A DNA stretch of 59,594 nt from Pseudomonadota bacterium (GTDB lineage Bacteria; Pseudomonadota; Gammaproteobacteria; Steroidobacterales; Steroidobacteraceae). Made by a program: the position numbers and the translations under genes. Shown here one piece after another: positions 37,469 to 45,282 of this stretch. The stretch is taken from assembly GCA_963204835.1 (NCBI GenBank), contig CAUJHJ010000026.1, positions 1 to 59,594 of the forward strand, written 5' to 3'. Position 1 is the stretch's first letter. Each line of letters starts with the position of its first letter. The notes under the pieces are model-generated. The model did not search any database, was not told the origin of the DNA, and was given only the letters and a program-made list of their open reading frames with translations.

Positions 37469-37978
37469 ATGCCGGGCTCAGAAGAAGACGTCGAGAAGGC
37501 GCTGCTGCCGGTCCCGCAGAAGGACTACGGCGCCGACTATCGCCTGCACGCGCTGCGCGAGTACGAGCTGTACGTGGAGATGGCCGACCGCGTCAGCAGC
37601 CGGCGCATGCTCGCCAATTCATTCTTCGTCGGCATGAACACGGCGGTGGTCGGCGCGCTCGCCGTCGCGCTGAAGGAAGGCCTGATCACCTCGCGCACGC
37701 TCGTCGTGGCGCCGGCGACCGCCGCGGTGCTCATGTGCATCGCGTGGTGGCTGATGGTGCTGTCCTACCGCCAGTTGAATGCCGGCAAGTTCCGCGTGAT
37801 CCTCGCGATGGAGCGCCAGTTGCCGTTCGCTCCGTTCGCCGCCGAGTGGAAGGCCCTCGACAATGCCGTCTCGCGGCGCGAGTACCTGCAGACGACCAAG
37901 GTGGAGCTGCTGGTGCCGTGGCTGTTCGCCGGCATCCACGTCGCGCTCTCGGTCGCGATCCTGGTGAAGGCGTTCTGA
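37469..37978 (+). CDS. Small three-helix membrane protein (RipA/SLATT-like)
   Basis: A 169-residue protein with helices at about residues 49-70, 75-96 and 145-168. The pattern LYVEMADRVSSRRMLANSFF, then WLMVLSYRQLNAGKFRVI and AMERQLPFAPFAAEWKALD, resembles the family annotated as RipA-like octameric membrane proteins and is related in layout to SLATT-type 2TM proteins. Its ribosome-binding site AGGAGAT overlaps the stop of the SLOG gene, so it is co-translated with it. Likely the membrane partner or effector of the STAND-SLOG module; this is inference from context. Confidence 0.7.
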   Translation: MPGSEEDVEKALLPVPQKDYGADYRLHALREYELYVEMADRVSSRRMLANSFFVGMNTAVVGALAVALKEGLITSRTLVVAPATAAVLMCIAWWLMVLSYRQLNAGKFRVILAMERQLPFAPFAAEWKALDNAVSRREYLQTTKVELLVPWLFAGIHVALSVAILVKAF

Positions 37979-37985
37979 CGCGCAG

Positions 37986-39869
37986 CTAGCGGTTGGCCAG
38001 CAGCGCGTCCCGCCGCGCGAGCAGGGCCTTCTGCTGCGAGCGGTCGAGCCAGGGCGCCAGCGCCGCGGCGAGCTTCGCCGCCGTCAGGCTGCGCAGCCGT
38101 CGCGTGAGCTCGGCGCCGACCTGCGGCTTCGCGACGCTGGCGTCGAGTCGGCGCGCCACCGGGAATGCCCCGGCGTGATCGATCAGGCGCGCCAGCCCAT
38201 CCTCACGGCCGATCACCACGTTTTCCGCGGTGCGGGCGGGCCTGCCTGCGAGCGCATCGAACGCGCGCATCAGGTTGTACTGCGGCTCGAGGCTGCACCA
38301 GCGAGGCAGCCGCACGCGCTCCCGCTCGACGACCGCTGCGCTGACCGTCTTCTCGATCCAGAACTGCAGCGCGCCCGGCTGGCCGTCGATCGTGCGCTCG
38401 ATCGTCACCGGCACCATGTCGATGCCGAGCAGCCGGTCGAGTCGGTAGGCCGCGATTTCGTGCTGCCAACGCCCCGCCGCTGGCGCCGTGATGAAGAGCG
38501 CGCGGACCTTGGTCCCGCCCTGTTGCAGTGTCAGGAGCCGCGTACCCGCACGCGGCAGCGGCGGCGCCTCATCCGCGACCACTGCCGCTTGTGCGAGCAG
38601 GAGCTCGAGTTGATCGTCGGTGAGGGTGTCGGGACGGTCTCCCACGCGGCGCGCCTCGGGCTCGGGCGCCGCGCGCTCACCGGGGTTTCGGGCATAGATC
38701 ACGCTGCGCTGGTTGCCCTCGATCACGAGCGCCGAGGGCTGGCCGTGGTAGTCCGGCAGCATGCCGGTATCGATCATCGTGACGCGGCCGTCCATGCGCG
38801 TCGTGATGCGCTTGGTCTCCGTGATCGTGTGTCCCACCACGACGTCCGACGCAGCGAGGTGGCCGAGCACTCCCGTCAGGGTATCGGTTTCATAGGCGCT
38901 GTAGCACATCGCCGAACCGCGATACCAGAGCGGTCCCGCGACGTCATGCACGGGCGAGGCGGCGGTGCGCTTCAGGGTCGCGACGAGCGTCGCGAACGAC
39001 TCGCGGTCGGGACCCGCGTAGGCGGCGAGGCGCTCCTCGGCCTGCGCGACCCGCGCATCGTCGTCGACATCGGCGTCGAGCAGGCCGGCGGCGATCAGCG
39101 CGTGCCAGGCGCCCGTGTAGTCGAGCAGGTCCTGGTGCTGGCCGGTCGTGTTGAGCGCGTCGAGCGTTGTCGCCATCAAGCCCGGCGGGAGGCCGCCGTG
39201 GGTGAAGAGGATGCCGTTGACGCGCACCATCAGAGGCCGTGCGAGCAACCAGCGGCCGACGTCGCCGTCGGCGCTGAAATCCAGCTGGCGCGCGAACCAG
39301 CCTGGCGGGAATTTCCTGTCGAAGGCCGCTTGTGCCGCGTCGGGCGCGAGCGCCGCGAGGTCGCCATGGGTGCGCAGCGCCGCGAAGGCGGCTTCGCGCA
39401 TCGCGGCGTTCTCCCTTGGGGCCTCTACGGCGTAGTCGGGGGCGGCGACGTAGCGCAAGTCGCCGGTGAGGTTCATCAACTCATGGTTGCCGAGCGTCAC
39501 GAGCACGCGACCGCCCGCAGCGGGAGCCTCGACTTCGAGCCGTCGCAGCAGTGCGATGACCGCCGCCGACTCGGGCCCGCGGTCGATCAGGTCGCCGGTG
39601 CTGACCAGGTAAGTCTCGCCGCCCGCCCAATGCCCGGCCGCATCGATGATGCCGCTCGCCCGCAGGATCGACCCGTACTCGGCGAGCGCGCCATGCACGT
39701 CGCCGATCGCGACGATGCGCGCGACACCCTCGCAGGACCACGGCTGCCCGCATGTCGCCCTTGCCAGCCCCGCGGCCGGCGTGACCAGCAGCGCAAGTCC
39801 CAGCATCGAGCCGAGTAGCAGGCGCACGCGCGTCTGGCTGCGCGCCGTTGGCCGTTCGCTGTTCGCCAT
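37986..39869 (-). CDS. Exported metallophosphatase fused to a kinase-like C-terminal domain
   Basis: A 627-residue protein with a signal peptide or anchor (about residues 15-38). The N-terminal half is a calcineurin-like phosphoesterase with intact metal motifs: GDVHG (56-60), GDLIDRG (92-98) and GNHE (127-130), and a later histidine in VVGHTITETKR. The C-terminal ~200 residues contain LLTLQQGGTKVRALFI, QHEIAAYRLDRLLGIDMVPV, an FDALAGRPARTAEN loop (about 536) and ARLIDHAGAF (about 558-567). This is the same atypical-kinase pattern as the exported protein at 30157-31125. The ATG shares one base with the CBS gene stop (TGATG), so they are coupled. A phosphatase-kinase fusion is unusual; activity is unproven. 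Confidence 0.75.
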   Translation of the reverse strand: MANSERPTARSQTRVRLLLGSMLGLALLVTPAAGLARATCGQPWSCEGVARIVAIGDVHGALAEYGSILRASGIIDAAGHWAGGETYLVSTGDLIDRGPESAAVIALLRRLEVEAPAAGGRVLVTLGNHELMNLTGDLRYVAAPDYAVEAPRENAAMREAAFAALRTHGDLAALAPDAAQAAFDRKFPPGWFARQLDFSADGDVGRWLLARPLMVRVNGILFTHGGLPPGLMATTLDALNTTGQHQDLLDYTGAWHALIAAGLLDADVDDDARVAQAEERLAAYAGPDRESFATLVATLKRTAASPVHDVAGPLWYRGSAMCYSAYETDTLTGVLGHLAASDVVVGHTITETKRITTRMDGRVTMIDTGMLPDYHGQPSALVIEGNQRSVIYARNPGERAAPEPEARRVGDRPDTLTDDQLELLLAQAAVVADEAPPLPRAGTRLLTLQQGGTKVRALFITAPAAGRWQHEIAAYRLDRLLGIDMVPVTIERTIDGQPGALQFWIEKTVSAAVVERERVRLPRWCSLEPQYNLMRAFDALAGRPARTAENVVIGREDGLARLIDHAGAFPVARRLDASVAKPQVGAELTRRLRSLTAAKLAAALAPWLDRSQQKALLARRDALLANR

Positions 39870-40294
39870 CAACTTCTGATATACGCTTCGAGTTGCTCGA
39901 TCGTCTCGCGTTGCTCGCCGAGCACCGACTTGACGAGGTCGCCGATCGACAGCACGCCGACCACCCGCCCCTTGTCGAGCACGGGCAGGTGGCGGATGCG
40001 CTTATCGGTCACGAGGCGCATGCACGCGTCGATGGTGTCCTCCGGCGTGACGGTCACGGCGGGCGACGACATGATCTGCGAGACCCTGGTATCGCTCGAG
40101 GCGCGGCCGAGCAAGGCCACCTTGCGGGCGTAGTCGCGCTCGGAGAGCACGCCGAGCACCTTGTCGGCCTTCATGACGAGCAGGGCGCCGACTTCGTGTT
40201 CGGCCATCTTGCGCAGGGCATCGAGGACGGTGGTATCGGGGTCGACGGAATGGGTCGCGTGACCCTTGCGTTCGAGCACATGGCGTACCAGCAT
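39869..40294 (-). CDS. CBS-pair domain protein
   Basis: A 141-residue protein made almost entirely of two CBS motifs, ATHSVDPDTTVLDALRKMAE with GVLSERDYARKVAL, then VTVTPEDTIDACMRLVTD with RIRHLPVLDKGRVVGVLSIGDLVK. CBS pairs bind adenosine nucleotides and act as energy or ligand sensors. The ATG at 40294 was chosen because GGGAGG precedes it; the frame extends upstream to 40408 inside nfeD. It lies between NfeD and the exported metallophosphatase in one operon. Confidence 0.9.
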   Translation of the reverse strand: MLVRHVLERKGHATHSVDPDTTVLDALRKMAEHEVGALLVMKADKVLGVLSERDYARKVALLGRASSDTRVSQIMSSPAVTVTPEDTIDACMRLVTDKRIRHLPVLDKGRVVGVLSIGDLVKSVLGEQRETIEQLEAYIRS

Positions 40295-40310
40295 GGCGAT
40301 CCTCCCCTCT

Positions 40311-40769
40311 TTATGGCCTTTCCCTGTCGCTCGCGGCCACGGTGAGCACGGCGCCGTCGACGCCGGTGACGCGCACGCGCGCGCCGTTCGGCAGGTCGGG
40401 CCCGGCAACCTTCCACACCGTATCGCCCACGCGCACCTTGCCGAAACCCTGCTGGATCGGCTCGACGAGCGTGAGCTCCTGGCCGACGTATTGCGTGCCG
40501 CGCTGGTTCAGGCCCGGCTGCGCCGACTCCTGCGGCGAGCGCTTCACGTAGCTGCGAAACGCGACGATCGCGGCGATGCCGAGCGCACCGAACAGCACGA
40601 GCTGCAGCTGCCAGGGCACGGGAATGATGAGCACCAGCGCACCGACGACGGCCGCCGACACCGCGAACCAGATCGCGACGGCGCCCGGCATGAAGGTCTC
40701 GAGCGCGGCGAGCACGGCGGCGGCGATCCACCAATGCCACCACTCGAGCTGCATCAGGAATGCCTTCAT
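40311..40769 (-). CDS. NfeD family membrane protein
   Basis: A 152-residue short-form NfeD: two to three N-terminal helices ([37 protein letters not shown], and one more) and a C-terminal OB-fold domain ([39 protein letters not shown]). NfeD proteins are obligate neighbours of SPFH/stomatin-type proteins and act with them in membrane quality control or microdomains. Start ATG overlaps the SPFH gene stop by four bases. Confidence 0.92.
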   Translation of the reverse strand: MKAFLMQLEWWHWWIAAAVLAALETFMPGAVAIWFAVSAAVVGALVLIIPVPWQLQLVLFGALGIAAIVAFRSYVKRSPQESAQPGLNQRGTQYVGQELTLVEPIQQGFGKVRVGDTVWKVAGPDLPNGARVRVTGVDGAVLTVAASDRERP

Positions 40770-41713
40770 GGCCGCTTCACCGGCGGCGCAGCGGCGCCCT
40801 GCTTCGCCATCGCGTCCTTCGCGAGTTCCGCGATGCCGCCGATCGTGCCGATCAGCGCACTCGCTTCCATCGGCAGGAACATCACCTTCTGGTTGGGCGA
40901 GGTGGCGAATTCCTTCAATGCATCGACATATTTCTGCGCGACGAAGTAGTTGATGGCCTGTACGTCGCCCTGCGCGATCGCCTGCGACACCATGGTTGTC
41001 GCGCGCGCTTCGGCCTGTGCGAGCCGCTCGCGGGCCTCGGCTTCGCGGAACGCCGCCTCCTTGCTGCCTTCCGCGGCGAGCACCACCGACTGTTTCTCGC
41101 CCTCGGCCTTGAGGATCGCGGCCTGGCGGAAGCCCTCGGCGTCGAGGATGTTGGCGCGCTTGTCGCGCTCAGCCTTCATCTGGCGCGCCATCGACTCGAC
41201 GAGGTCGGCGGGCGGCTGGATGTCCTTGATCTCGATGCGGGTGACCTTGATGCCCCAGGGCGTGGTCGCGTCGTCGACCACCTTCAGCAGGCGGTGGTTG
41301 ATCTCGTCGCGCTTCGACAGCGTCTCGTCGAGGTCCATCGAGCCGACGACCGTGCGGATGTTGGTCATCGTGAGGTTGATGATGGCGAGGCGCAGGTTGT
41401 CGACCTCGTAGGCGGCCTTCGGCGCATCGAGCACCTGGAAGAACACGACGGCGTCGATGCTCACCATCGCGTTGTCCTTGGTGATCACTTCCTGTCGCGG
41501 CACGTCGAGCACCTGTTCCATCATGTTGATCTTGCGACCGACCGCTTCGACGAACGGCACGATGAAATGGAAGCCCGGGCCCATGGACGTCTTGAAGCGC
41601 CCGAAACGCTCGAGCGTGAATTCGTAGCCCTGCGGCACGGTGAGCCAGGCCTTGGAGGCGACGACGACGATCGCGACCAGGAGAATGACGGGCAGAACCC
41701 CGATGTCGAGCAT
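40766..41713 (-). CDS. SPFH/band 7 (stomatin-like, QmcA type) membrane protein
   Basis: A 315-residue protein with an N-terminal membrane helix ([15 protein letters not shown]), the SPFH domain ([54 protein letters not shown]), and a long Ala/Glu-rich coiled coil ([20 protein letters not shown]). It forms cytoplasmic-membrane microdomains with NfeD. First gene of a four-gene minus-strand operon SPFH-nfeD-CBS-metallophosphatase. Confidence 0.94.
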   Translation of the reverse strand: MLDIGVLPVILLVAIVVVASKAWLTVPQGYEFTLERFGRFKTSMGPGFHFIVPFVEAVGRKINMMEQVLDVPRQEVITKDNAMVSIDAVVFFQVLDAPKAAYEVDNLRLAIINLTMTNIRTVVGSMDLDETLSKRDEINHRLLKVVDDATTPWGIKVTRIEIKDIQPPADLVESMARQMKAERDKRANILDAEGFRQAAILKAEGEKQSVVLAAEGSKEAAFREAEARERLAQAEARATTMVSQAIAQGDVQAINYFVAQKYVDALKEFATSPNQKVMFLPMEASALIGTIGGIAELAKDAMAKQGAAAPPVKRP

Positions 41714-41784
41714 GGGACCTCTCTTTGTGTCGCGAAACGGCGGCAGCCCGCCGCCAAGCCCATTCTAGCCATGTGCCGGCCGTG

Positions 41785-42288
41785 ATGCAGTTCAAGGTCC
41801 GGCCGGCGGGAAACCCGCACCATGGCGCCGTGTTGCACCCCGATCCCCGCACTGTCGACGTGCCGCCCGACCATTTCGAGGTCGCGGAGGATGACGTCCT
41901 GTTCACGGCCACGCTCGAGGCGACGCTCGCCGTATGCCTTTACGACGCCGTCGAGGAACACGGTGCCCTATTGCACTTGCGCTTCATCGCCCGCGGCTCG
42001 AGCCAGACGGACGTCACGGACCGCACCCTTGCCTCCGACCTGCTGCTGCTCGACCGCTGCGTCGAGCGTTTCCGCTCGGCGATGGAAAGGGGGGTGGACA
42101 TACAGGGCAAGATCGCCGCAAGCGTCGAGGCCGGCGAACCCGCGCGGCTCGCGGCCGACGCGGTGCTCGCTCTGATCGGCGAATACCTGAAGGATGCCGG
42201 CGTGCGCCTCGTATCGCGCGAGATCGAGTACGGCCACCGCGTTCACCTGCGTTTCCGGCCGAGCATGGGGCACCTGCGGCTCGAGTAG
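41785..42288 (+). CDS. CheD-like protein lacking the catalytic cysteine
   Basis: A 167-residue protein whose middle aligns with CheD chemoreceptor glutamine deamidases: ATLEATLAVCLYDAVEEHGALLHLRF corresponds (in parts) to the CheD stretches around SCVAVC and GAMAH, with His64 conserved at the right distance of 17 residues. The nucleophile cysteine is Thr47 here. The C-terminal part (IGEYLKDAGVRLVSREI) also resembles CheD. Without the cysteine it is unlikely to deamidate and may bind a partner such as CheC or a receptor. No chemotaxis genes are nearby. Divergent from the SPFH operon. Similarity was judged by eye. Confidence 0.6.
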   Translation: MQFKVRPAGNPHHGAVLHPDPRTVDVPPDHFEVAEDDVLFTATLEATLAVCLYDAVEEHGALLHLRFIARGSSQTDVTDRTLASDLLLLDRCVERFRSAMERGVDIQGKIAASVEAGEPARLAADAVLALIGEYLKDAGVRLVSREIEYGHRVHLRFRPSMGHLRLE

Positions 42289-42310
42289 GGCATGGTCTAC
42301 AATCCGGCGG

Positions 42311-44059
42311 ATGCGCCACGCCATCATGCTGCTCACCGCGAGCCTGATCGCGGTCCCCTTCGCCTCCCACGCCGCCGACGCGCGCCTGCAGGCCCTGTTC
42401 GATTCGGCCTGGGAAGCGGACCTTCGCGATAGCCCGACCTTCGCCGACTACCTGGGCGATCACCGCTTCTCGGCCGACTGGCCCGACCTGTCGCCCGCGG
42501 CCTTCAAGGCGCACCGGGCGCGCTACGAGGCAACGCTGGCGCAATTGAAGGCCATCCCGCGCGCGGGCCTGCCGAAGGCCGACCAGCTGAACTACGACCT
42601 CTTCGCGCAGGACTTCCAGCGCCGCCTCGACGCCTGGCCGTACAAGCCGTGGCTCTACGAGGTGATCCGCCCGCGCGACGGCGTGCAGACTTCGAGCGAG
42701 CTCGCCGAACTGCTGCCTTTCGCCACGGTCGCGGACTACGAGGCCTGGATCTCACGCTTGACGAAGATGGGCGCGTACATCGACCAGAACATCGCGTTGA
42801 TGGAGACGGCGATCCGCGAGAAGCGCACGCAGCCGCGCTCGATCATGGAGCGCATCCCGGCCCAACTCGCGAAGCAGATCCCGGAGAGCGCCGAGGACAG
42901 CCCGTTCTTCGAGCCCTTCAAGCGCTTCCCCGACAGCATTGGCGCCGAGGACCGCGCGCGGCTGATCGGCGCCGCCGGCCGCGCGATCGACGAGCAGGTG
43001 ATCCCGGCGTTCAAGCGCCTCGACACCTTCTTCCGCGACAAGTACCTGCCGGCGAGCCGCGTGACGGACGGCATCTGGGACACCCCCGACGGGCCCGCTT
43101 TTTACGCCAACCGAACGGCGTTCCACACGACCACGACCATGGCGCCCGAGGAGATCCACGCGATCGGCCTGCGGGAAGTGGCGCGCATCCGCGCCGAAAT
43201 GGACGGCGTCATCAAGCAGGTCGGCTTCAAGGGCAGCTTCGAGGAATTCCTGACCTTCCTGCGCACCGACCCACAGTTCTACTACAGGACGGGCGATGAG
43301 CTGTTCGAGGCGTACGCGGCGATGGCCAAGCGCATCGACCCGGAGCTCGTGAAGTTCTTCGGCAAGCTGCCGCGCACCCCGTACGGCGTGCGCCCGATCC
43401 CGATGACGAGCGCGCCCGACACGACCACCGCCTACTACCAGGGCCCGGCCCTCGACGGCAGCCGTGCCGGCTACTACTACGTGAACCTGTATCGCCCCGA
43501 GGTGCGGCCGAAATACGAGATGCCGGTGCTCACCGTGCACGAAGCCGTGCCGGGCCATCACCTGCAGGTCGCGCTCGCCATGGAGGACCAGAGCCTGCCG
43601 CTCTTCCGGCGCAACGGCGATTTCACGGCCTACGTCGAGGGATGGGCGCTCTACAGCGAGCGCCTCGGCGAACAGATGGGCCTCTACGACGACCCGTACG
43701 CCAAGTTCGGCCAGCTCACCTACGACATGTGGCGCGCGGTGCGCCTGGTCGTCGACACCGGCATCCATGCGAAGAAATGGACCCGCCAGCAGGCCATCGA
43801 CTACTTCAAGGCGAACGCCGCGAAGTCGGAGGCCGACATCGTCAACGAGGTGGACCGCTACATCGCGTGGCCGGGGCAGGCACTCGCCTACAAGATCGGG
43901 CAACTGCGCATCCTCGACCTGCGCCGCGAGGCGCAGGCCGCGCTCGGCGACAAGTTCGACATCCGCGCCTTCCACGACGCCGTGCTCGCGACCGGGCCGG
44001 TACCGCTCGACATCCTGTCGGCGCACATGGAAGGGTGGCTCGCGGGGCAGAAGCGGTAG
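42311..44059 (+). CDS. DUF885 family exported metallopeptidase-like protein
   Basis: A 582-residue protein with a signal peptide (MRHAIMLLTASLIAVPFASHAA). The body is alpha-helical and contains VLTVHEAVPGHHLQVALA (HEAVPGHH, residues 410-417), the zinc-binding motif of the DUF885/M32-like family, with a downstream EGWALYSERLG glutamate and DTGIHAKKWTRQQAIDYF, all typical. The family is believed to contain carboxypeptidase-like enzymes; the substrate is not known. The signal peptide implies a periplasmic location. Confidence 0.88.
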   Translation: MRHAIMLLTASLIAVPFASHAADARLQALFDSAWEADLRDSPTFADYLGDHRFSADWPDLSPAAFKAHRARYEATLAQLKAIPRAGLPKADQLNYDLFAQDFQRRLDAWPYKPWLYEVIRPRDGVQTSSELAELLPFATVADYEAWISRLTKMGAYIDQNIALMETAIREKRTQPRSIMERIPAQLAKQIPESAEDSPFFEPFKRFPDSIGAEDRARLIGAAGRAIDEQVIPAFKRLDTFFRDKYLPASRVTDGIWDTPDGPAFYANRTAFHTTTTMAPEEIHAIGLREVARIRAEMDGVIKQVGFKGSFEEFLTFLRTDPQFYYRTGDELFEAYAAMAKRIDPELVKFFGKLPRTPYGVRPIPMTSAPDTTTAYYQGPALDGSRAGYYYVNLYRPEVRPKYEMPVLTVHEAVPGHHLQVALAMEDQSLPLFRRNGDFTAYVEGWALYSERLGEQMGLYDDPYAKFGQLTYDMWRAVRLVVDTGIHAKKWTRQQAIDYFKANAAKSEADIVNEVDRYIAWPGQALAYKIGQLRILDLRREAQAALGDKFDIRAFHDAVLATGPVPLDILSAHMEGWLAGQKR

Positions 44060-44098
44060 GCGGTGCGATGCCGCCCCGGGCGGCGGACTCGTTGCGCC

Positions 44099-44437
44099 AT
44101 GGCGTGGGTCTTTTCATACGGCACGCTCCGGGACCCGGAGGTCCAGCGATCGACACTTGGCCGCGCCCTGCCGGGCGCTGAGGACGAACTGGTGGGCTAC
44201 CAGCTCACCACGATCGGGGTGACCGACCCCGCTTTCGTTGCGCTCACGGGCAAGGCGGTGCACGCCAACGTGCGCCCAACCGGACTGCCAGCGCATCGCG
44301 TTCGCGGTTTGGCCCTTGAGGTCACCGAGAGTGACCTCGCGACGCTCGATCGCTACGAAGCGCCCGCGCACTATGAGCGCGTCAGGGCGACGCTCGCCTC
44401 GGGCAAGGAGGCCTGGGTCTACCTCCGCGCACGTTGA
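44099..44437 (+). CDS. Gamma-glutamylcyclotransferase (AIG2-like) family protein
   Basis: A 112-residue protein with the family N terminus WVFSYGTLRDPEVQ (YGTL loop), a middle GLALEVTESDLATLDRYEAP containing the acidic residue of the active site, and HYERVRATLASGKEAWVYL. Such proteins release 5-oxoproline from gamma-glutamyl peptides or amines; some act on modified lysines. Closest by layout to the small YtfP/GGACT-like group. The ATG at 44099 is the only sensible start. Confidence 0.87.
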   Translation: MAWVFSYGTLRDPEVQRSTLGRALPGAEDELVGYQLTTIGVTDPAFVALTGKAVHANVRPTGLPAHRVRGLALEVTESDLATLDRYEAPAHYERVRATLASGKEAWVYLRAR

Positions 44438-44548
44438 CCGCCTTGTTTTGCCCCGTTAAGGGCTCCGCTGTTTAGCCCCGCATATAGTCACTGTGGATAA
44501 ATAAATCATCGCACGATTCGAGCTGATTGCTGCGTATATGACTCAATA

Positions 44549-44564
44549 AGATGTGATAGCATCT
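44549..44564. promoter_or_regulatory. Candidate operator of the vapBC pair
   Basis: AGATG-TGATAG-CATCT is a perfect 5-bp inverted repeat ending six bases before the antitoxin start, in an AT-rich 132-bp gap. VapB-type antitoxins bind such palindromes to repress their own operon. A clear promoter pair could not be assigned; TATAGT at about 44474-44479 is one -10 candidate. Confidence 0.4.
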
Positions 44565-44569
44565 GATGC

Positions 44570-44818
44570 ATGCGCACCACTCTCGACATCGCGGACGACG
44601 TCCTCCAGGCTGCGAAGGAGATCGCCAGGCGCGATCGGACGACTGCCGGCGACGTCATTTCGACACTGGCGCGCCAGGCGCTGACGCAGCCCGCAGCCAC
44701 ACCCGTCGGTGGTGTCGAACAATCCGCAGCGATCTACGGTTTTCGCGCCTTCCCGTCCCGGGGCACCGTGATCACCGATTCCCTGATCGATCGGCTGCGC
44801 GAAGACGACGCGTACTGA
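44570..44818 (+). CDS. VapB-type ribbon-helix-helix antitoxin
   Basis: An 82-residue protein beginning MRTTLDIADDVLQAAKEIARRDRTT, an RHH DNA-binding fold (strand MRTTLDI and two helices). The C terminus (FRAFPSRGTVITDSLIDRLRED) is the toxin-binding tail typical of VapB antitoxins. It should neutralise the PIN toxin encoded 18 bp downstream and repress the operon through the palindrome just upstream. Confidence 0.88.
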   Translation: MRTTLDIADDVLQAAKEIARRDRTTAGDVISTLARQALTQPAATPVGGVEQSAAIYGFRAFPSRGTVITDSLIDRLREDDAY

Positions 44819-44836
44819 CGCGCTCCCCATCTTCCG

Positions 44837-45265
44837 ATGCGCGCACTTCTCGACGTCAACATATTGATCGCGCTACTCGACGCCGATCACGTGCACCACC
44901 GAACGGCCCGCGACTGGCTGACTCGCGAAGGCAGGGCCGGATGGGCATCTTGCCCAATCACCCAGAACGGCTGCATTCGCATTCTTTCGCACGCGCGCTA
45001 TCCCAATGCGCAGCCGGTATCCGTGGTCGTCGGACGGCTCGCCGAGGCGACTGCACACCCCATGCACACCTTCTGGCCGGATGACTCGAGCCTGCTCGAT
45101 GGCAGGCACATCGACCCTTCGCGCATTCACGGCACAGGCCGGGTGACCGACGTCTACCTGCTCGCCCTTGCCACCGCGCGTGGAGGCAAGCTCGTCACCT
45201 TTGACCGCTCGGTCGTCCTCGATGCCGTGGTGGGCGCGTCGGCGCGCAATCTAGAACGCCTCTGA
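44837..45265 (+). CDS. VapC-type PIN-domain toxin
   Basis: A 142-residue PIN ribonuclease. Acidic catalytic residues are visible: Asp6 in LLDVNILIALLD, a glutamine/asparagine-rich middle (PITQNGCIRILSH), Asp in RVTDVYLLALA, and Asp in VTFDRS. VapC toxins cleave tRNA or rRNA when free of antitoxin. It overlaps nothing and ends 17 bp before the convergent oligopeptide-binding gene. The FWPDDSSLL segment is common in this subgroup. Confidence 0.88.
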   Translation: MRALLDVNILIALLDADHVHHRTARDWLTREGRAGWASCPITQNGCIRILSHARYPNAQPVSVVVGRLAEATAHPMHTFWPDDSSLLDGRHIDPSRIHGTGRVTDVYLLALATARGGKLVTFDRSVVLDAVVGASARNLERL

Positions 45266-45282
45266 AGGAGGGCCCGGCGCCC

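Noticed and set aside
44492..44500. Perfect DnaA box (TGTGGATAA, reverse of TTATCCACA)
   Set aside because: Only one copy, with no other boxes, no AT-rich unwinding region and no dnaA/dnaN/gidB context, so not an origin; most likely chance in an AT-rich gap.
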